Source: Nymphaea colorata | Taxonomy: Eukaryota > Streptophyta > Magnoliopsida > Nymphaeales > Nymphaeaceae | Assembly: GCF_008831285.2 (NCBI RefSeq) | Contig: NC_045148.1 | Span: forward strand, 13,494,802-13,558,801 | Direction: 5' to 3' | DNA length: 64,000 bases | Part shown: positions 1 to 13,079 of the stretch, piece by piece | How the letters are laid out: every line of letters begins with the position of its first letter | Position numbering within the stretch: position 1 is the stretch's first letter | Translations under genes and position numbers: made by a program | Notes under the pieces: generated by a model | Seen by the model: the letters and a program-made list of their open reading frames with translations, nothing else | Databases searched by the model: none | Told to the model about the DNA's origin: nothing

Positions 1-1409
1 TTGGGTTTCGGTTTGAGAGACATGCTCAACCTCCGAATGCATAAAACAACGTGTCTCCCCCTGCCCCAACGGTAACCTGCTTTGAAGTTTGGAGGGAGTA
101 GCTGTAGCTCTAAAGATCCCAATTACTTTGTTCCAATTATCTTCATCCATAATTTTCTTACGACAGTTGCATCATAGTGGCTTAAATAATGAATCCATGA
201 TTTTTAATAACATGCAGTATAGATTTCAAATCCATGCTACAGAGATTTTCAGTTTGTCTAAGGTCCGAGGGTATCAAACGCAGCGGACATGAAAACCCAT
301 CTTTTTCCCTTCCTTTGCTGTAAGCACTTAAGAGAATGGGTGTGTGAGCAGCTAATGAGCTAACAAAAACCACCCATACCAAAATTAAAGCAAAACCATT
401 GCTGAATCATGCTAAGCGCATGTGGCATGTCCGCAAGTATGTTTGTGTCTATGTGTATGATATAGAGAAAGAAAAAGGTACCATGTGTAGCATGCAAAAT
501 TATTGGTAACTGCATCATAAAACTCACCAAGATTGATCAAAAGGAGAGAACCGGTGGACTTGCAGGCAGACTAGATCTACTTCTAACAATGAACTAGCTA
601 GAAAAATCAAGTCGGCGTTTCTCTACCCTTATTCCTTTTTTTTACTTTTTAATACAGTTACTTTCGCTAGTTGGAATTGTTTTTACGATTTGCAGAACTG
701 TGTAATAAGTTTACGGGGCCGTAGATCGGCTTGTATGGTTAAGTACAGGAATACCTGGTTTATAGGGATGCAGTCTCCTGGCCGCAAAAATGAGGATGCC
801 AATTGCGAATTAACCAGCAGAGAGGGTTAAACAATGTTTATTACAATGTTTATAGGTAATTGCAATTTTGTGATTTTATAGGACCTGTTTCGGGACAGTA
901 ATAATATGTTTCTCTTATATATATATATATAAATATGTCTCAATTTTTGGGGCAAAAATGACAATGCTGCCAAACAAACAGCTCTTCAAAGACGAGGACA
1001 TTCAATTACCAACGTGCATTCTAATGTTAAAAGAAGTTACTGTAGAAACATTAAATTATGACGATGCCCTCGTATTAACGCACTATATAGAAATGCATGC
1101 AATTCGTATACTAGCTAGCTGTATAGTTCAAAAACTATAGATCTCTTGGGTCCAAGGCATCGGGAAAACAGACGCAGAAACCTGAATAATACCTGGGCGC
1201 CTCGTAAAATGCTTCCATTCTTCTTCCGGTGAACCATATCCAAAACTGGCTTCCAGAAAATTTCATACCCAGAAAGCTGATTCTATTTCTAAAGACATTG
1301 GAAGGAGTAGTATTACTTAATAATGAAATAAGAGCAAATGTGTCTCGACAAGAGCTTAGCATGAGCTCAAAACAGTGTACAAGTAAACATGGTCAAAGTC
1401 AGAAGTTTT

Positions 1410-1575
1410 GTATGAGGGGAGCTGAATTAAAGTTTTTAAATTTTAACTAATGGTTGAAATATTATTTTTTAAAATTTTTATATAAAACAAATTAAAATTT
1501 CTAAAATTTGCATGTAAATTTTTTAAAAAAAAACTGAGGTAGGACGAGGGCCTTACTTTGCCTTGGCCCCTGCAA
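1410..1575. repeat. Relic of a dispersed AT-rich repeat with a GGCC-rich edge
   Basis: A run of 'aaaattt'-type words, degenerate over about 100 bases, ends in a GC-rich edge reading 'ttgccttggcccctgc'. The same layout (A/T words, then a 'gggg..aaggcccctgcccc' edge) recurs at 29870-29950. Plant genomes often carry such dispersed non-autonomous element remnants. I see no terminal repeats or coding capacity, so the class is not assigned. Confidence 0.3.
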
Positions 1576-3509
1576 ATAAAATAAAGAAGAAGGTCAATGA
1601 TTCTATACTTGTGAAGAGGGTATAATCTGATAGGGATCTTCGTAGCCCCAGCTTGCCTTGAAAAAGTAAAATGAAAAGCATGTGAAAAACCTTACTGAGC
1701 ATGCAGAAAATCTGTTCAGATCTTTCGTTTAATTTTTTTTTTTTCTTTTCCAAAGTTCATGGGGATCGAAGCTTACAGATTTCATATGCAACATTCGTTT
1801 CTTGCATGCAACGGAGACTTTGAGTACTTGAATTAGACATTCATCGTTCAAAAATGCGGCTGGTGACATGATAAATAGTCAGTGCACCGTGCAATATTAT
1901 AAGTTGGATTAAGGAAGCACACCGCAATTCATGAAAAGAATTTTCCAGGGCTGCCATCTTAGTACCGTGTTCCGGCACCTTCCTCCTTGGAAGGTAGTGT
2001 TCATTTGGCTGAGTTATTTTCACTTACTTTTTATATAGGAAAAATAGGAACTTAACACGCGCGCGCACACACACATATATATATATAGGCTAATGTATAA
2101 CAAGGTTAAATGTCTCCTACTTCATTCCTGCCTTTGGGATGCGTAAATGATATTTTCTCTAAGGATATCACGAAATTATTTCTTGTAAATTTGATCTATA
2201 GATGAGAGAAATAGGACGCATGAACATCGGCTTAAGAATAAAGGTGAGGCAATCGTCCATTTGAGTCGCGCAACAATTTAAGGGTTGGGAGAAAAGTTGC
2301 AACGATAATTGGTAGCTCACAATAAAGTGAAGTTCAAATAGTTTCGGGCAATGAATTGATCTCTAGTAATTAGTCTTCCGTATTAATATTTAACCATTAA
2401 TGAGAGGAAACGGAGAAGGACGTGCGGCTAACTGGATGAGTTGCATCTGTTGGGATGAGGTAGCAGTGAAGAGCAAATGAAATGAAACCAAAGGAGGAAT
2501 GTACGTGAGACCATCAGCTCTGCTTGTAAATGGTGATGAGGTAGGTAACAGTAATTCTTCCTCCTCATCCAGCTTACATGCTTTGTACTGAAGAAACAAA
2601 TGGTGTGGCTGCTTTTCCCTCTCCTTCTCAACGCCACACAACACTACTCCGGCACCTCATCCAGCTGCAAATTAATTATGTCTCGCACACAAAGAACAGC
2701 ACAGCCATACCAAATAATGCACGTAAAAAAGAATTGCATTCAAGCGTTGCTATATATTCCAAAGGGAATATGACTCCGCGGTTGCTTCCCAAGTCAAAAA
2801 GGCTGGGTAAGGTTGTTTGGATTACATGGAGAGGCGTGAAGCTCATGGGTAATGAGCGGGGACCATGAAAGGGGGCGGTGGCGTCCACGTAGCGACTGGC
2901 GGCCATTATTTGGATTGGAGTGATGCGATATGGACATACGCCTCCCGACATGGACGGTGGGGTCTCCCGCTCCTCAATCTCTTCCCCTTTTCAAGTGGCC
3001 GGCCGTATTCGCTCGCATGTATGAGAAGAAGAGTTGAAGGCGTTCGTTTGTTCATTGTGCGGCGCAGCCCGGAACTCCGGCACCACCCCCGATCACCTGA
3101 GCCGGCGGGTTCACCATGACGGGCAAGCCCTCGTCTTCAAAAGTGAAAGTCCCAAGATTCCTTCCTCCCATCATCATCGCAAAGCTACAAAACTATCTAA
3201 CCGTCCTGCTCTCTCCACGTGTAACCTCCACGTTTTCCACGGCTGAGGTTGGGACCCACCTGCCCTGCCCTTCTCCGTGGACAACCAAGAAGTGGGACCC
3301 TTGTCTCGAGCTCCCCCTGGAATGTTCCATACACTTTTTCCTGTCAAAACCCTTTTACAGAAAATAAATAAAGACCATGGAGGATGCTTCAAATTAATTT
3401 TTTCCACAAAGTCAGTTTCGAGAAAATTTAATTTCTTTGACAAATTTAAAAGGGTTGTTTTCTTTTTTGTTTATATACATATGACCAAAACTTGAGAACC
3501 AAGTTTAAG

Positions 3510-3600
3510 GTTGTATTTGGATGACAGTTCAAAACTATCAAAAATTTTAAGGGCCCATTTGGATGACACTAAAACTGCATTTTTGTCAAAAGAAAACATG
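3510..3600. repeat. Two adjacent similar element-end-like words
   Basis: The word 'atttggatgaca' occurs twice within about 45 bases (near 3517 and 3559), the second preceded by 'gggcc'. Words of this kind are typical of the terminal inverted repeats of hAT-like miniature elements in plants. No matching inverted end was found nearby, so this is only a candidate relic. Confidence 0.2.
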
Positions 3601-5400
3601 GTTTATTTGATCGGCGATCACTTCCCCACAAACAAAAAAGACTCAGGTTGGCTAGTTGAACATTGTCTCTAACTTCAGGTTAATGCCATTTTCTTGCTTG
3701 TTTCTGTTGCTTGATCTTTACTTGCTTACAGGGAACCATGTGTGAGTGAGTATTTCATAAATCTTTCATGTAATTGGAGGTGGAGAAGATTGAGGAAACA
3801 AACTTCAAAATTGGGCCTAATGAATCCACCCCAATTTTAAAGCAGATTCCAAAAACATTCACACATTATTTCTAATAGCAAACAGCCCGCAAAGCCCGAG
3901 CACTACTTAACATAAATTTAATATCATTCTTTGCCAATAAGTAATAGGTTTGTGATGCACCAACATTTTTAGTACTTGAAGAAGAGAATTAAACTCCGTA
4001 TTGGAGGAAAGGGAGAAGCATGACATGGGCGTTTTACCTGCCAACTTAACTAGCTCATGCATGAGGTGTCTGTTTCAGATGAAAGCATTGCGTGCACATG
4101 CATTATGTACCATAGTTAAAGAGCGCCTATGGACGTGATTTCAATTTCAGACCTACACAGTCTCTTCTCGTGATTGATGAGAAAAGAGGCACGAAAAGCT
4201 TCTGCTTTATACCAACTTGGAACGACCAATTACATTTTGACGCCCTCTTCTCTTCCTTAGAAGCCTTTCGATTTGTATCGTAAATTTAATCTTTGGGATT
4301 CCCAATCTAAAGAAATTAAGATGACATGACCAACAACTGATCAGCTTTGTAATTTTACCGGTTAACAACTTCGTGATTGCTTAAAATTGTGAACAGGGCA
4401 GGTAAATGCGTTGCTACGACTTATTTTGCTGATTTTGATTATAACAAAATCTTTACCAACTTCAGCCCGAACGTTTTGAGTTGAGTGATGCGAGAAACAG
4501 CCGGAGCTCTCAATCTTCCATGTATCATCATCTTATCCCAAGATGCTGACTTTTCAAACCACCATGGCGATTGGCAAGAGAATGATAGAAAAGGTGAATT
4601 AGCTTTTTTAAACAAAGCTTCGACCAATAATCGAACAAGAAGTGACATCGATCGTACCGGGTGAAAAGAGGCCATGTCCCTTGATTCAACAAGAAACGAT
4701 TAAAAAAAAAACTTGAAATAGCATTAATAATATATACTGGCCATCCTTTCAGATTGACGCATTCTTTTTTTAAGTTTCTAAAATTCATCTTTCACTTTTC
4801 AGTGGCCAAGACGAATCCATCTGTTCAAGTGATCGAGTTAAGCAACAAATATGAGCCTGCCTTGTTATATAACATCATATTGGACGTTAACCATAGTTAC
4901 TCAGGGATGGTTTTCAATATGAACTTCTAAATCGTATAGGTAACTTATTGAGAAACCTAGCTAGTTTTAGGTACGTCATGCCTTGGTGATGTTGAAAAAA
5001 CGAAAAAAAAGAAAAGTTCTGGACACATACTTTTAGAAATCCATCGTCTAAACCTCTTAGCTTGCAAAATCTGAGTAGCTGATATTTATAGTGAAGTTCT
5101 AAGCACGACAATTGCATCAATGAACATAGTTTTGTAGGGGAAAGGAAACATCATAGGCGCAAAGAAATCACTTTCTGTCTATTGGTGGTTAAATAAAAAC
5201 CTTTTTTTTTGTTAACCAACCAGTCAACTTCTAGCTTAGACAATTAATTAAAAGAGGGTGGTGAATGCTAAGGCCGATAAGTCTAAATGTTAATGAAAAA
5301 GAAAACAATAATCTCAAAAGAAGTTAACAAGCTTGTTATTAGAAAAGCTAAATTATTGAAGAGAACAAAGAAGATATTTTCTTTTTGAACACACGTCGTC

Positions 5401-5408
5401 TATATATG
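5401..5408 (+). promoter_or_regulatory. Probable TATA box of the FLZ gene
   Basis: The word 'tatatatg' follows an AT-rich stretch and lies 134-141 bases before the preferred start codon at 5542. That would leave a leader of roughly 110 bases, which is purine-rich and contains a run of nine G near 5503-5511. Placement is by motif and distance only. Confidence 0.45.
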
Positions 5409-5541
5409 CGCAACCTTCACTCCCACTCTTCCAATAACTCTCTCTCGCTGTCTTTCGCATCGTGTGGAGGAGAGAAGGGGAAGCTTTTTGGTTGGTGGGC
5501 TGGGGGGGGGAAGGGGAGGGCGAAGAAGGAGGAGGCGGAAT

Positions 5542-6384
5542 ATGCTTCGGAGGAGCAGAAGCACCATGAGGCTCGATTCAGCGGAGCCCATGAGCCCGAT
5601 TCCGGCGAGGATCAACCACCCGAGGGCGAGGCGGTCCGGCGAAGGGAACCCTGTGGGACTAAAGATCGTCATAGACGGCTCCAGCCTCGACACCAACGTG
5701 GTGATCAAGTCCAGCCTGCGTTCTCCGCCTCCGAAGCCCGTCGGCGTCGAAGGATTTCTCCCTTGCAGCTTGCCCGAGCTAAGCTTTCTCAAGGCCTGTT
5801 TTCTGTGCAAAAAACAACTGAGCCCCGAGAAAGACGTCTACATCTACAGGTGAGAATGGCTACCGTTCGCCCATCTCTTCCTTTTTTTGCTTTTTTTCGT
5901 TTGTTGGAAGGAAGAGTTTTTATTTTTCTTCTTCTCTCTTTCTCTTCCCTGTGCGTGTGTGTGAGAGAGAGGGATGCTTTTCCTTTTTAATATTTCAAAA
6001 AATGGTGCTAGCAGTGACATCCGCCATGCCAAGGGCGGTTGTTGTGTTGGGGGTGTGGACTCTGAGAAGCTGACCCACCCACACACCCTATCAGTAAAGA
6101 TCACAGGCGGCGGTGGTCGCCTGTGTTTTCGGATCCCAAAACGGAACTGTCCCGGGCACGGTGTCTATGCAGAATTCCCTTTCGTCCCTCTCACCAGCTA
6201 GCTGTTCTTCCGTTCCAGGGGCGACCGGGGTTTCTGCAGCATGGAATGTCGCTGCCGTCAGATCTTCCTTGACGAACGGCGGGAGAGGTGCGCCTCTGCG
6301 CTGGACCGGGCTGCCCCACCGTGTGGATCCGGACGAAAGAAGAGCCGGACCTCTGGTCGTGGTGGGATTCCGGCAGCTGCCTGA
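5542..6384 (+). CDS. FCS-like zinc finger (FLZ domain) protein
   Basis: Two exons, 5542-5849 and 6219-6384, joined at a GT-AG intron (donor 'cag|gtgaga', acceptor 'ttccag|ggg') encode 157 residues. The FLZ domain spans about residues 82-115 and is split by the intron: Cys86 and Cys89 in 'CFLC' and the 'DVYIYR' segment are in exon 1, and 'GDRGFCSMEC' with Cys109 and Cys113 is in exon 2. This is the family's C-x2-C-x19-C-x3-C plan. FLZ proteins are plant-specific adaptors that bind SnRK1 kinase subunits in energy and stress signalling. The N-terminal 80 residues are basic and proline-rich and probably disordered. ATG 5542 was chosen because 'MLRRSRS' resembles family N-termini; an in-frame ATG at 5464 would add 26 Gly/Arg-rich residues translated from the purine-rich leader. 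Member identity within the family is not resolved. Confidence 0.93.
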
Positions 6385-7746
6385 AGCGCGTCCCCCGAGG
6401 AGAAACTCTCGCCCGGTGACCAGAGGCTAGTTCAGCCCTCACTGGCTTATGATACCAAGCCATTGGTTTAAATGTTGTAATGGTAAATACATAAAAAAAA
6501 AAAAAATCAGCAATTAACGTCTGCGTTTATTTTTTGTGCTGCACTACTCATGTTTCGGATGACGCGTAGCTCTTTCCAATTCAAATGTATTCTCTGGCTG
6601 GTTTAAATACTTTCCGGGCTCCCGCCGCCGGCGGCACAACCGTGGAGGGTTCCTCCTCCTTTGGCCTTGCCGCTTAGCCCGCAGGAGGATTGTAGTTGAC
6701 TCTAATAAAACGACTGGCGCACCCAGTTTGGCTGACGGGTGTGATCAGAATGAGCGGCGTTTACGCATGTTGGTTTTGGTGTGTTTTTCTTGTGCTCAAC
6801 GGGGCATCTCAACTGCATCGAGCCCAAGATTCGAGAACACGTGGCCGCCACTGGAATTGATACGAAGTTCATGACGTACGGAATCGCCATTCCAACGAAT
6901 CCGGTGCGCATCGAATCAAGTCCACAAGGTTCGGGGAATTTAGATTAATACCCAATTCGTATGAATAATAATAAAAAGAAAAAGATGCATATCTTTTTCA
7001 AGGAAAAAAAAAACATTATGAATTTTTCATGCCTAATTTCGAGCATTCGGTTTTTGTAACCTTATAAAATCTGATCTGTATATGAGATCTTTTAAATTCT
7101 AAAATTTCGGGTGCGTGGTAAACTCATTTTCACGATTAGCTTCACAAATTTAAAAAATACATACAGGTTGCCGGAAAACCTAGGCAACTCCCTGAACGTT
7201 ATAATCAAATTATGCGGTGATTCCAGTTGTGCAGGAATTATATTTCAAAACTTGTGTTCTGATGCATGCCTAGAAAAATCTTAAAATTCCATGGCCTGTG
7301 GAACATATTATGATTCTGTTGTGAAACGAATGTCCTGTTACTGGCCGGTGGTTACGCAAGTGGTGAAAATGCCTTCATTCCCTACGCGAGAAGATTGTGC
7401 CGGACGCGATGGTGCACGGTTCCCAGATAGCTTGGACATGAGTACGCCGATGGCATGTTGAGGGAGGGAGTTCCTCGTTCATTGCGAAGATCGTTCTGGC
7501 TCAAGGCTAACTTCAAATTTGGCAGGCAGAAACCCAAGTGAAGGAAAAAGAAAACAACTTGATCATGCGTCCGAGATGGGAAATAGGTGCAAGTGTTAAT
7601 ATCAGTTATCAAATTGTAGCACTGGACCATAATCAGGCAAACATGGTTGGACAAAAGATCTTTTAATGAATGCCATTAGGATGGGAGATGAGCCTTAGTT
7701 TATATACAGTGCTCAGTCAGAGGATTTTAGCCAAAACAAGGCGCAA

Positions 7747-8765
7747 TTGAACCAAGTTTACCCAAATTTCAATACTACGGAATCAAGGTTTTCCACTAAG
7801 AGTAAGACCCCACCTGGCCTGCCTATGAAAAGAATGGGGCAGAAGAGTAGCTCTTTTCTGTGTGACATTAATCAGCAGATGCTGTATCAAAAAGTAGCAT
7901 CCATTGCAAAAGGTGGGCAGTTGCTCTTTCCTGGCAAACTGCAGATACCATCAATTACGCCTTTCGTGAATTGGCTTGTTCATAAGCCGAATTTGAGGAA
8001 GCAACGTGAGACCAGGCATAAAGCCCAAGTACTCCTCTTCATCCGATGCTCACGAATTATGAACTCTGAGTACAAATCGCTTGAAAGATCAACCCAGAAT
8101 CCGCCTGACATTGATCATTCGGTTACCTGCCAAAGCCGGTCTCCATCATCTGACCTTTCCTCTCTTTGCTGCCTCTTTACGATGCCATGTCATAACTTTT
8201 CCATTGTCGAGTGCAGCGAACCTTGGGATCCAGTTTCTTAAAACCATTTAATTTACAGGTAAAACTGCATATTTGGATACCGACTTTTTCTTGCATCGAA
8301 AGGTGTTGCAGCACCAAAGCTCGAAAGGCAGTAGCTAAGAATTCTGTCAGATACAAAGCCATAATTAAGACGCTTTTCCAAGGAAACGCACCTCTTGGAC
8401 ACGATGTTCGGAACAAGATATGATACAATTATTATCTGTTCAAGCAACAATATTGGAGTACGAAACCAATCAAGAGCTTCTGAAATTGCCTGATGTAAGT
8501 AAGAAGAACGTACCAAAATATAGCCGAGATGCGACTGTCTATTTGAAGAAATGCCACCTGCTTTCTCGAACTGAGAAGGGGGTGATTTCTTTATGGCTGA
8601 TTTCAGTTTTGCATCACTGTAATAGGATACATTATCAGCATTAAGCAACTGGACATGTATCTTTCTCGTTAAGCTATGGATTCCGCCTCTCAGCAGTTGA
8701 TAGCAAAACTTATAATGCACGGGCTTCCATAAGGGCCTAGTTGATGGCCACAGAAAACAGTCCAT
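7747..8765. other. Unassigned open frames on both strands
   Basis: A + frame at 7747-8241 (164 codons) begins at TTG, not ATG. It meets a - frame at 8253-8765 (170 codons, true ATG) tail to tail. I recognise neither product and see no domain, signal peptide or repeated motif. Composition is slightly less AT-rich than the surroundings. Possible explanations are an untranslated RNA, an old pseudogene or chance; the last is likely for at least one frame. Confidence 0.15.
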
Positions 8766-10854
8766 GGATTAAAAAATCCACGTAATTCCTATGCGAACTG
8801 TTCAATCAAGCAATGCAGGCAACTGATATCGACAATCCTTGACCATTTGCATCCAATGTGCATCGTTCATGAATATATGTTGCCGTCGTAGGCATGTCAA
8901 TCATGCTTTATACCATTAACAAAACATTTATTAAAAAATTAATGATATAATTTGATTTTTCAAGGGCTCGTGGGGAAAACCAATCTTAATGGATGGAAGA
9001 AAGGCGTGATTCACAATCCAAAGACACCATTACAGTGGCAACCTCATGTTGTCCATAAGTCAAGTGATATGCATGATCTAAGAGTTCCCTAACCAGTCGT
9101 TGTGCACTATGTCCTAAGACATTTAAAGGAAAACCTAGAATGAGATTTTTTTTTTTTTTTGAGAAGGAATTAGATATGTAGATGCAGGCCGAGTCGTGCT
9201 CCTAATGACAAAAATTCACACCATTAGTTACTATGCTATGTTCGGCAAAAACTTTGTTAAAGTTTGAATTTCGGCCGGCCAGTAGAGATTTTGAAAATAA
9301 TGTAACGGCAGGCCTACCTTCTTTACGTGTTGCTGTTGTGAGAGACTATCTACTAAGAATGACTAACTCCCATTAAGTTTTTTACATCAACTTTATACCC
9401 AGCTTCCCTTTTGTTCTTGGGAGTAGATCTATCCACATAACCAAGGCCTTATCCAGATCTATATACGATGTCTTCTACACGGAACGATGGAGAACACATC
9501 TAACCATAGGCTCATAAATGTCAAACAATGTAAATTTCTGAACATTAATGTTTATCCCCTTTTCAAAATTTGAAACGATGGTATATTTAAGGGACATTTG
9601 GTTATAATACGGAGTACTACTGCATTAGTATTTCGATGAATGTGTTCTAGAAATTGGAATGGTAAGGTAGAATTCATGTTACCAAACTCCCCGTACGTAC
9701 GCTTTGGTATAATTATTAACTCCTTTGGCAAATTCAATGTTTTGTCTCATGCTGAGGCCAGCTGTTTTCAAACTGCGCGAGAGAGTTCTATACATGATTA
9801 GGCGCAACCTTATTTTTTGGAGCGCTTAGCAAACATAGACTTGTTTGTTCAAGCACAGGGGCCGAGTATCACACAGTGGCAGTCACCATACAACAATTAT
9901 CTTGGCTCATTGTCATGAGACTAACCGAAGTTGGCAATCCACCCATGCCAATGAGGGTTATGTACAAGGACCATCAATGCTATATATTTATATGTACACA
10001 CAGACCAGATTTTCATAAGCTAGAATTGATGGGAATTGTATACGCTCTTGATTTTAAGGAGAACGGTGGAGATTAAGATGGAAAAAAATGAAAGCTTAGT
10101 TATATTTTCAAAAGACTAAATTAAAAGCAAATTACCTCAATTAAGGAAACTTAATTGTTTCCTCATTTGAAGGGTATTTCATTCTGTTTAAGATACTATT
10201 GCGTTTCCTCTTTTTTTTTTTTTTTTTTCACTTAATATCTATTGTATGATTTTCTTAAGATCAAGGACCCAGCCAATTCTCATCAAGTATGACATATGAA
10301 GTTTGATGACTACCTACATATATATTATATTAGAAGACAACGAAAGTTCAGGTATCCAAATACATGGTCATTAGAGCTTCGGAATTGCAATATTTGGCTA
10401 CCAACAAGGGAAAAGAGCGTGTCCTGTTCAAGTAAGGTCTTGAGAGAAGAGCATGTATCTAATGCTCTCTTCAACTGCAGTCTGTCAGGATAACACTGTA
10501 TAATTGCACAAAAGCAACCCGAAAAGAAAGATTTTCATGCAGGCCCTATCTCTTTGGCTGAAATTTGGAGAAACGATTAGAGGAAATTATTTATGTCCAG
10601 CAACTGCACGAAGAAGGGGCTGGCAGCGTAGAGCCTGAGTGTGCCCATAGTTTTTACGGTGCTCAAAAGAAAGTTGGGCGACAACTGCAAGCCTTTTCTT
10701 TTTTCCCCTTTCACGAATTTTCAATCAATGGTCATCATGGATCGGTGGGTGGGAAAAAACACACGCATTTAATTTGTTGGTAAACTGTGAGGTGTTTTTC
10801 CTTTCTTACCATGAAAAATGTTGTAGTTATTCAATCATGTAGGTCCTATTTTAA

Positions 10855-11574
10855 ATGCGTCAATCTCTGAAGAACAGCCAAAAGAAAATTATTTCTCGTC
10901 AGCCACATTATCGCGCAAGCCGGATCGCTATCGCTTTTCAGCGCGTTCCTCCAACAAATGTCCAAGTCATGTCATGCATTGGCCCACCACTACCAGGGGG
11001 TTGGCACTGTAGATTCATTGGCATTAACCACATGGAACAATTAATCCATGTCACTGTGACCTGCAGATCCCTTTTTTCATTTCCTCCGGTAGTTTTATGC
11101 TTGAACAGTGAAGGCGCCGAAGCAAAAGGTCATTGGTCTAATCAGCAGGACAGAGAAGCTGATGAGTTCATGGCCACGCTGAACGCAGAGATGCTCTTCT
11201 TCATTTTGGCATTAAAAAAAGAAACAGGAGGAAGCCCCACTTCCCTTAAATCCATTGGTCCTCTTTGCTGTCAGTGTCGCGGGGGAATTGATCGCTCGTT
11301 CAGACGGGCGCATAATAAGATTATTATGTGCAATCATCTGGTCACCAGGGCTGCTGCAAGTTATTTCCATGTTTGTAGCGTGCGGAGGAGAGATTTTATC
11401 TCACTAACAAAGCCAAAAGAAGAAGGCCAAATAGTCGATTGTGTATATATACATATGTATTATCAGAGAGAAAGAAAAGATCGTTGGAAGCTGTTGTTAT
11501 GTCCACGTAAGAAACTAAGTTGGTGGCCCAAGAAAAAGATCTGGTTCTTTGTCGCTCGAGTTGAAGCGCGCTGA
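10855..11574 (+). other. Long intronless ORF of unknown nature (239 codons)
   Basis: An uninterrupted frame opens at a true ATG and ends at TGA 11572-11574, about 600 bases before the ARID4-like leader. The predicted product is basic, with many Arg/Lys in the C-terminal third and scattered Cys and Trp. It has no signal peptide, membrane segment or motif that I recognise. A 'gtatatatacatatg' stretch near 11440 lies inside it and could be a promoter element, so the segment may simply be upstream sequence of the ARID4-like gene. Chance is a real alternative at this length in AT-rich DNA. Confidence 0.15.
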
Positions 11575-12179
11575 GATAGCTACAACGCCTTTAAATTAGA
11601 TCCATCTTTCTCTTCTTTTCGCTTTACGTAGACAACGGTCGACTAAGGAGCAGCGCTCGTGATTCGGGCAGGTTTTGCGTAGTTCTAACAACAATCAAAT
11701 CCGGTCAGCAGCCCAACACACACCAAACCAGCAACCCAAAGAACCGAAAGAAAAGAAGACTCCAAAAATTAAGACCTTCCCAACGACAAGAGAGGAAAAA
11801 AAAAAAAAGATGGATAAAATCTGGTGCAGAAAGACCCATTTCAATCTTAACACTGTTTTCTTCTTTTTCTTAATCCCCAAATCTCGTGCGAAAGCAAGGC
11901 CCTCAGAAATTTCTATGCCTCACGCTTTTCCTTTTTCTTCTTTTTGTTTTAAGTAGCAATTCTTACAACTCCAATTTGTTTTTCTTTTTTTGATTCTCAT
12001 ATGTTGACCTTTTTCTGCGACATATGGTTTAGCGAAAGACTGAGAAGAATGAATGCGTGCATCGACGCGCACACACAAGGAGAACCGACACCCTACCCAT
12101 TTAATCTTTAGCCCTCCCTCACAGGTTTCTCTTTTGTTCTCAAATTTACTCTCTTTTTTCTTTTTTGGTATTGCCATCC

Positions 12180-13063
12180 CAGGAATAATGGTTTGATGAT
12201 CGGGTGACTTTAATTGTTTCTAGTGGCTATCGGTTTTGGGGAGGCTAGGGTTTACGCTGTCGCTTTGCTTCTTCTTCCAGGGGTTTGCTGTTTTTTTTTT
12301 TTTTCTCTTCTCCCTCTATCACGGTTCTTCTCTTCCATTTGTTCCGTTTCTCTCGTTCCTGATTTATCTATTCTGTTTGCTGCATACTTTTGGCCGGGAT
12401 TTTGTTTTTCTGTTTGTTGCCGTTGGATGTAGATTGTAGAATGAGTTGCTAGGGTTGCGTTTTAAGGGCTTGGACGGGAGGGAAGAAAGGGGATCCGGGG
12501 ATCCTGGTGGGAGGAGGAAGATAGTTCGGGTGATTGATTTCGAGGGAAGAGGAGACTTTTGAGGGTTCTCTTGTGGATTTTGATTGTGAAGGGGGAAAGG
12601 CAGTGCATCTGGATTGACGGCCATTCTTTTTGTCTTAAGTTTTGGACAACTTTAAGTTTTTTCTTTGTTTTTCTGGAGGGGGGTCTAGTTGCATTTGGTT
12701 CCTTGACTGGGACACTTCTTTAGCTTTCCAAAGTAGGTGCACGAGTTGGGATTTTTGTGGTCCGTTCGGTTTCTGCTGGTGTTGTGAAGTTTGGATCTTC
12801 AGGTGCATGTTAATGGTTCTCGCGTTGGGCATAGAGCTTGTTCAGATGTATTACGTTTGCTTCCTCGATATTGCATTGTCTGCTGAACGGTGCATCTGTA
12901 AAGAGGTTGGGTGGTTTTAGGTTCTTTGGTTGGCTTTTGGTTTTAAGCTGCTTGAGATTTGGAGTCGTCTACACGAATGTCTGAAGCTGATATAAGAATT
13001 TAGTTCTTTCTCAAATTTGAGGGAGGAGGACAGCATATATTTTCTTGGTGGCATGTATAGAAG
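12180..13063 (+). promoter_or_regulatory. Probable 5' leader and promoter-proximal region of the ARID4-like gene
   Basis: The + strand is rich in T and TC tracts (for example 12290-12330) and then becomes G-rich at 12460-12620, as is common around plant transcription starts and leaders. Several short upstream ATG frames are present, including one that overlaps the main start codon (listed separately). I cannot place the transcription start, nor tell whether a leader intron exists. Confidence 0.35.
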
Positions 13064-13079
13064 ATGTGGCAAGTTTTAG
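13053..13079 (+). promoter_or_regulatory. Short upstream ORF overlapping the ARID4-like start codon
   Basis: An ATG at 13053 opens an eight-codon frame (MYRRCGKF) that ends in TAG at 13077-13079, overlapping the main ATG (13064) in another reading frame. If it lies in the mature leader, ribosomes using it would end 13 bases past the main start. This could reduce main-frame translation. Confidence 0.4.

Larger units (their letters stand above)
1..5398. other. Intergenic region upstream of the FLZ gene
   Basis: No gene could be supported here. The stretch is AT-rich, with short microsatellites: an (AT)n run near 917-935 and a (CG/CA/TA)n compound run near 2058-2088. A repeat relic lies at 1410-1575 and a mobile-element end-like pair at 3510-3600, both listed separately. 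A GC-richer island at about 2860-3330 contains several overlapping open frames but shows no domain, convincing splice pattern or recognisable product. Confidence 0.5.
6385..12179. other. Intergenic region between the FLZ and ARID4-like genes
   Basis: No gene is supported. Just after the FLZ stop lies a poly-A run near 6494-6506 and a GC-rich stretch near 6600-6700. Homopolymer T runs occur near 9148 and 10211. Open frames on both strands at 7.7-8.8 kb and one long frame at 10855-11574 are listed separately. From about 11.6 kb the + strand becomes pyrimidine-rich, consistent with the promoter-proximal zone of the ARID4-like gene. Confidence 0.45.

Noticed and set aside
2860-3330. GC-rich island with overlapping frames, one containing 'CSLCGAARNSG'
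   Set aside because: The two-cysteine pattern is not continued by a second zinc-ligand pair, and no splice model gives a recognisable protein.
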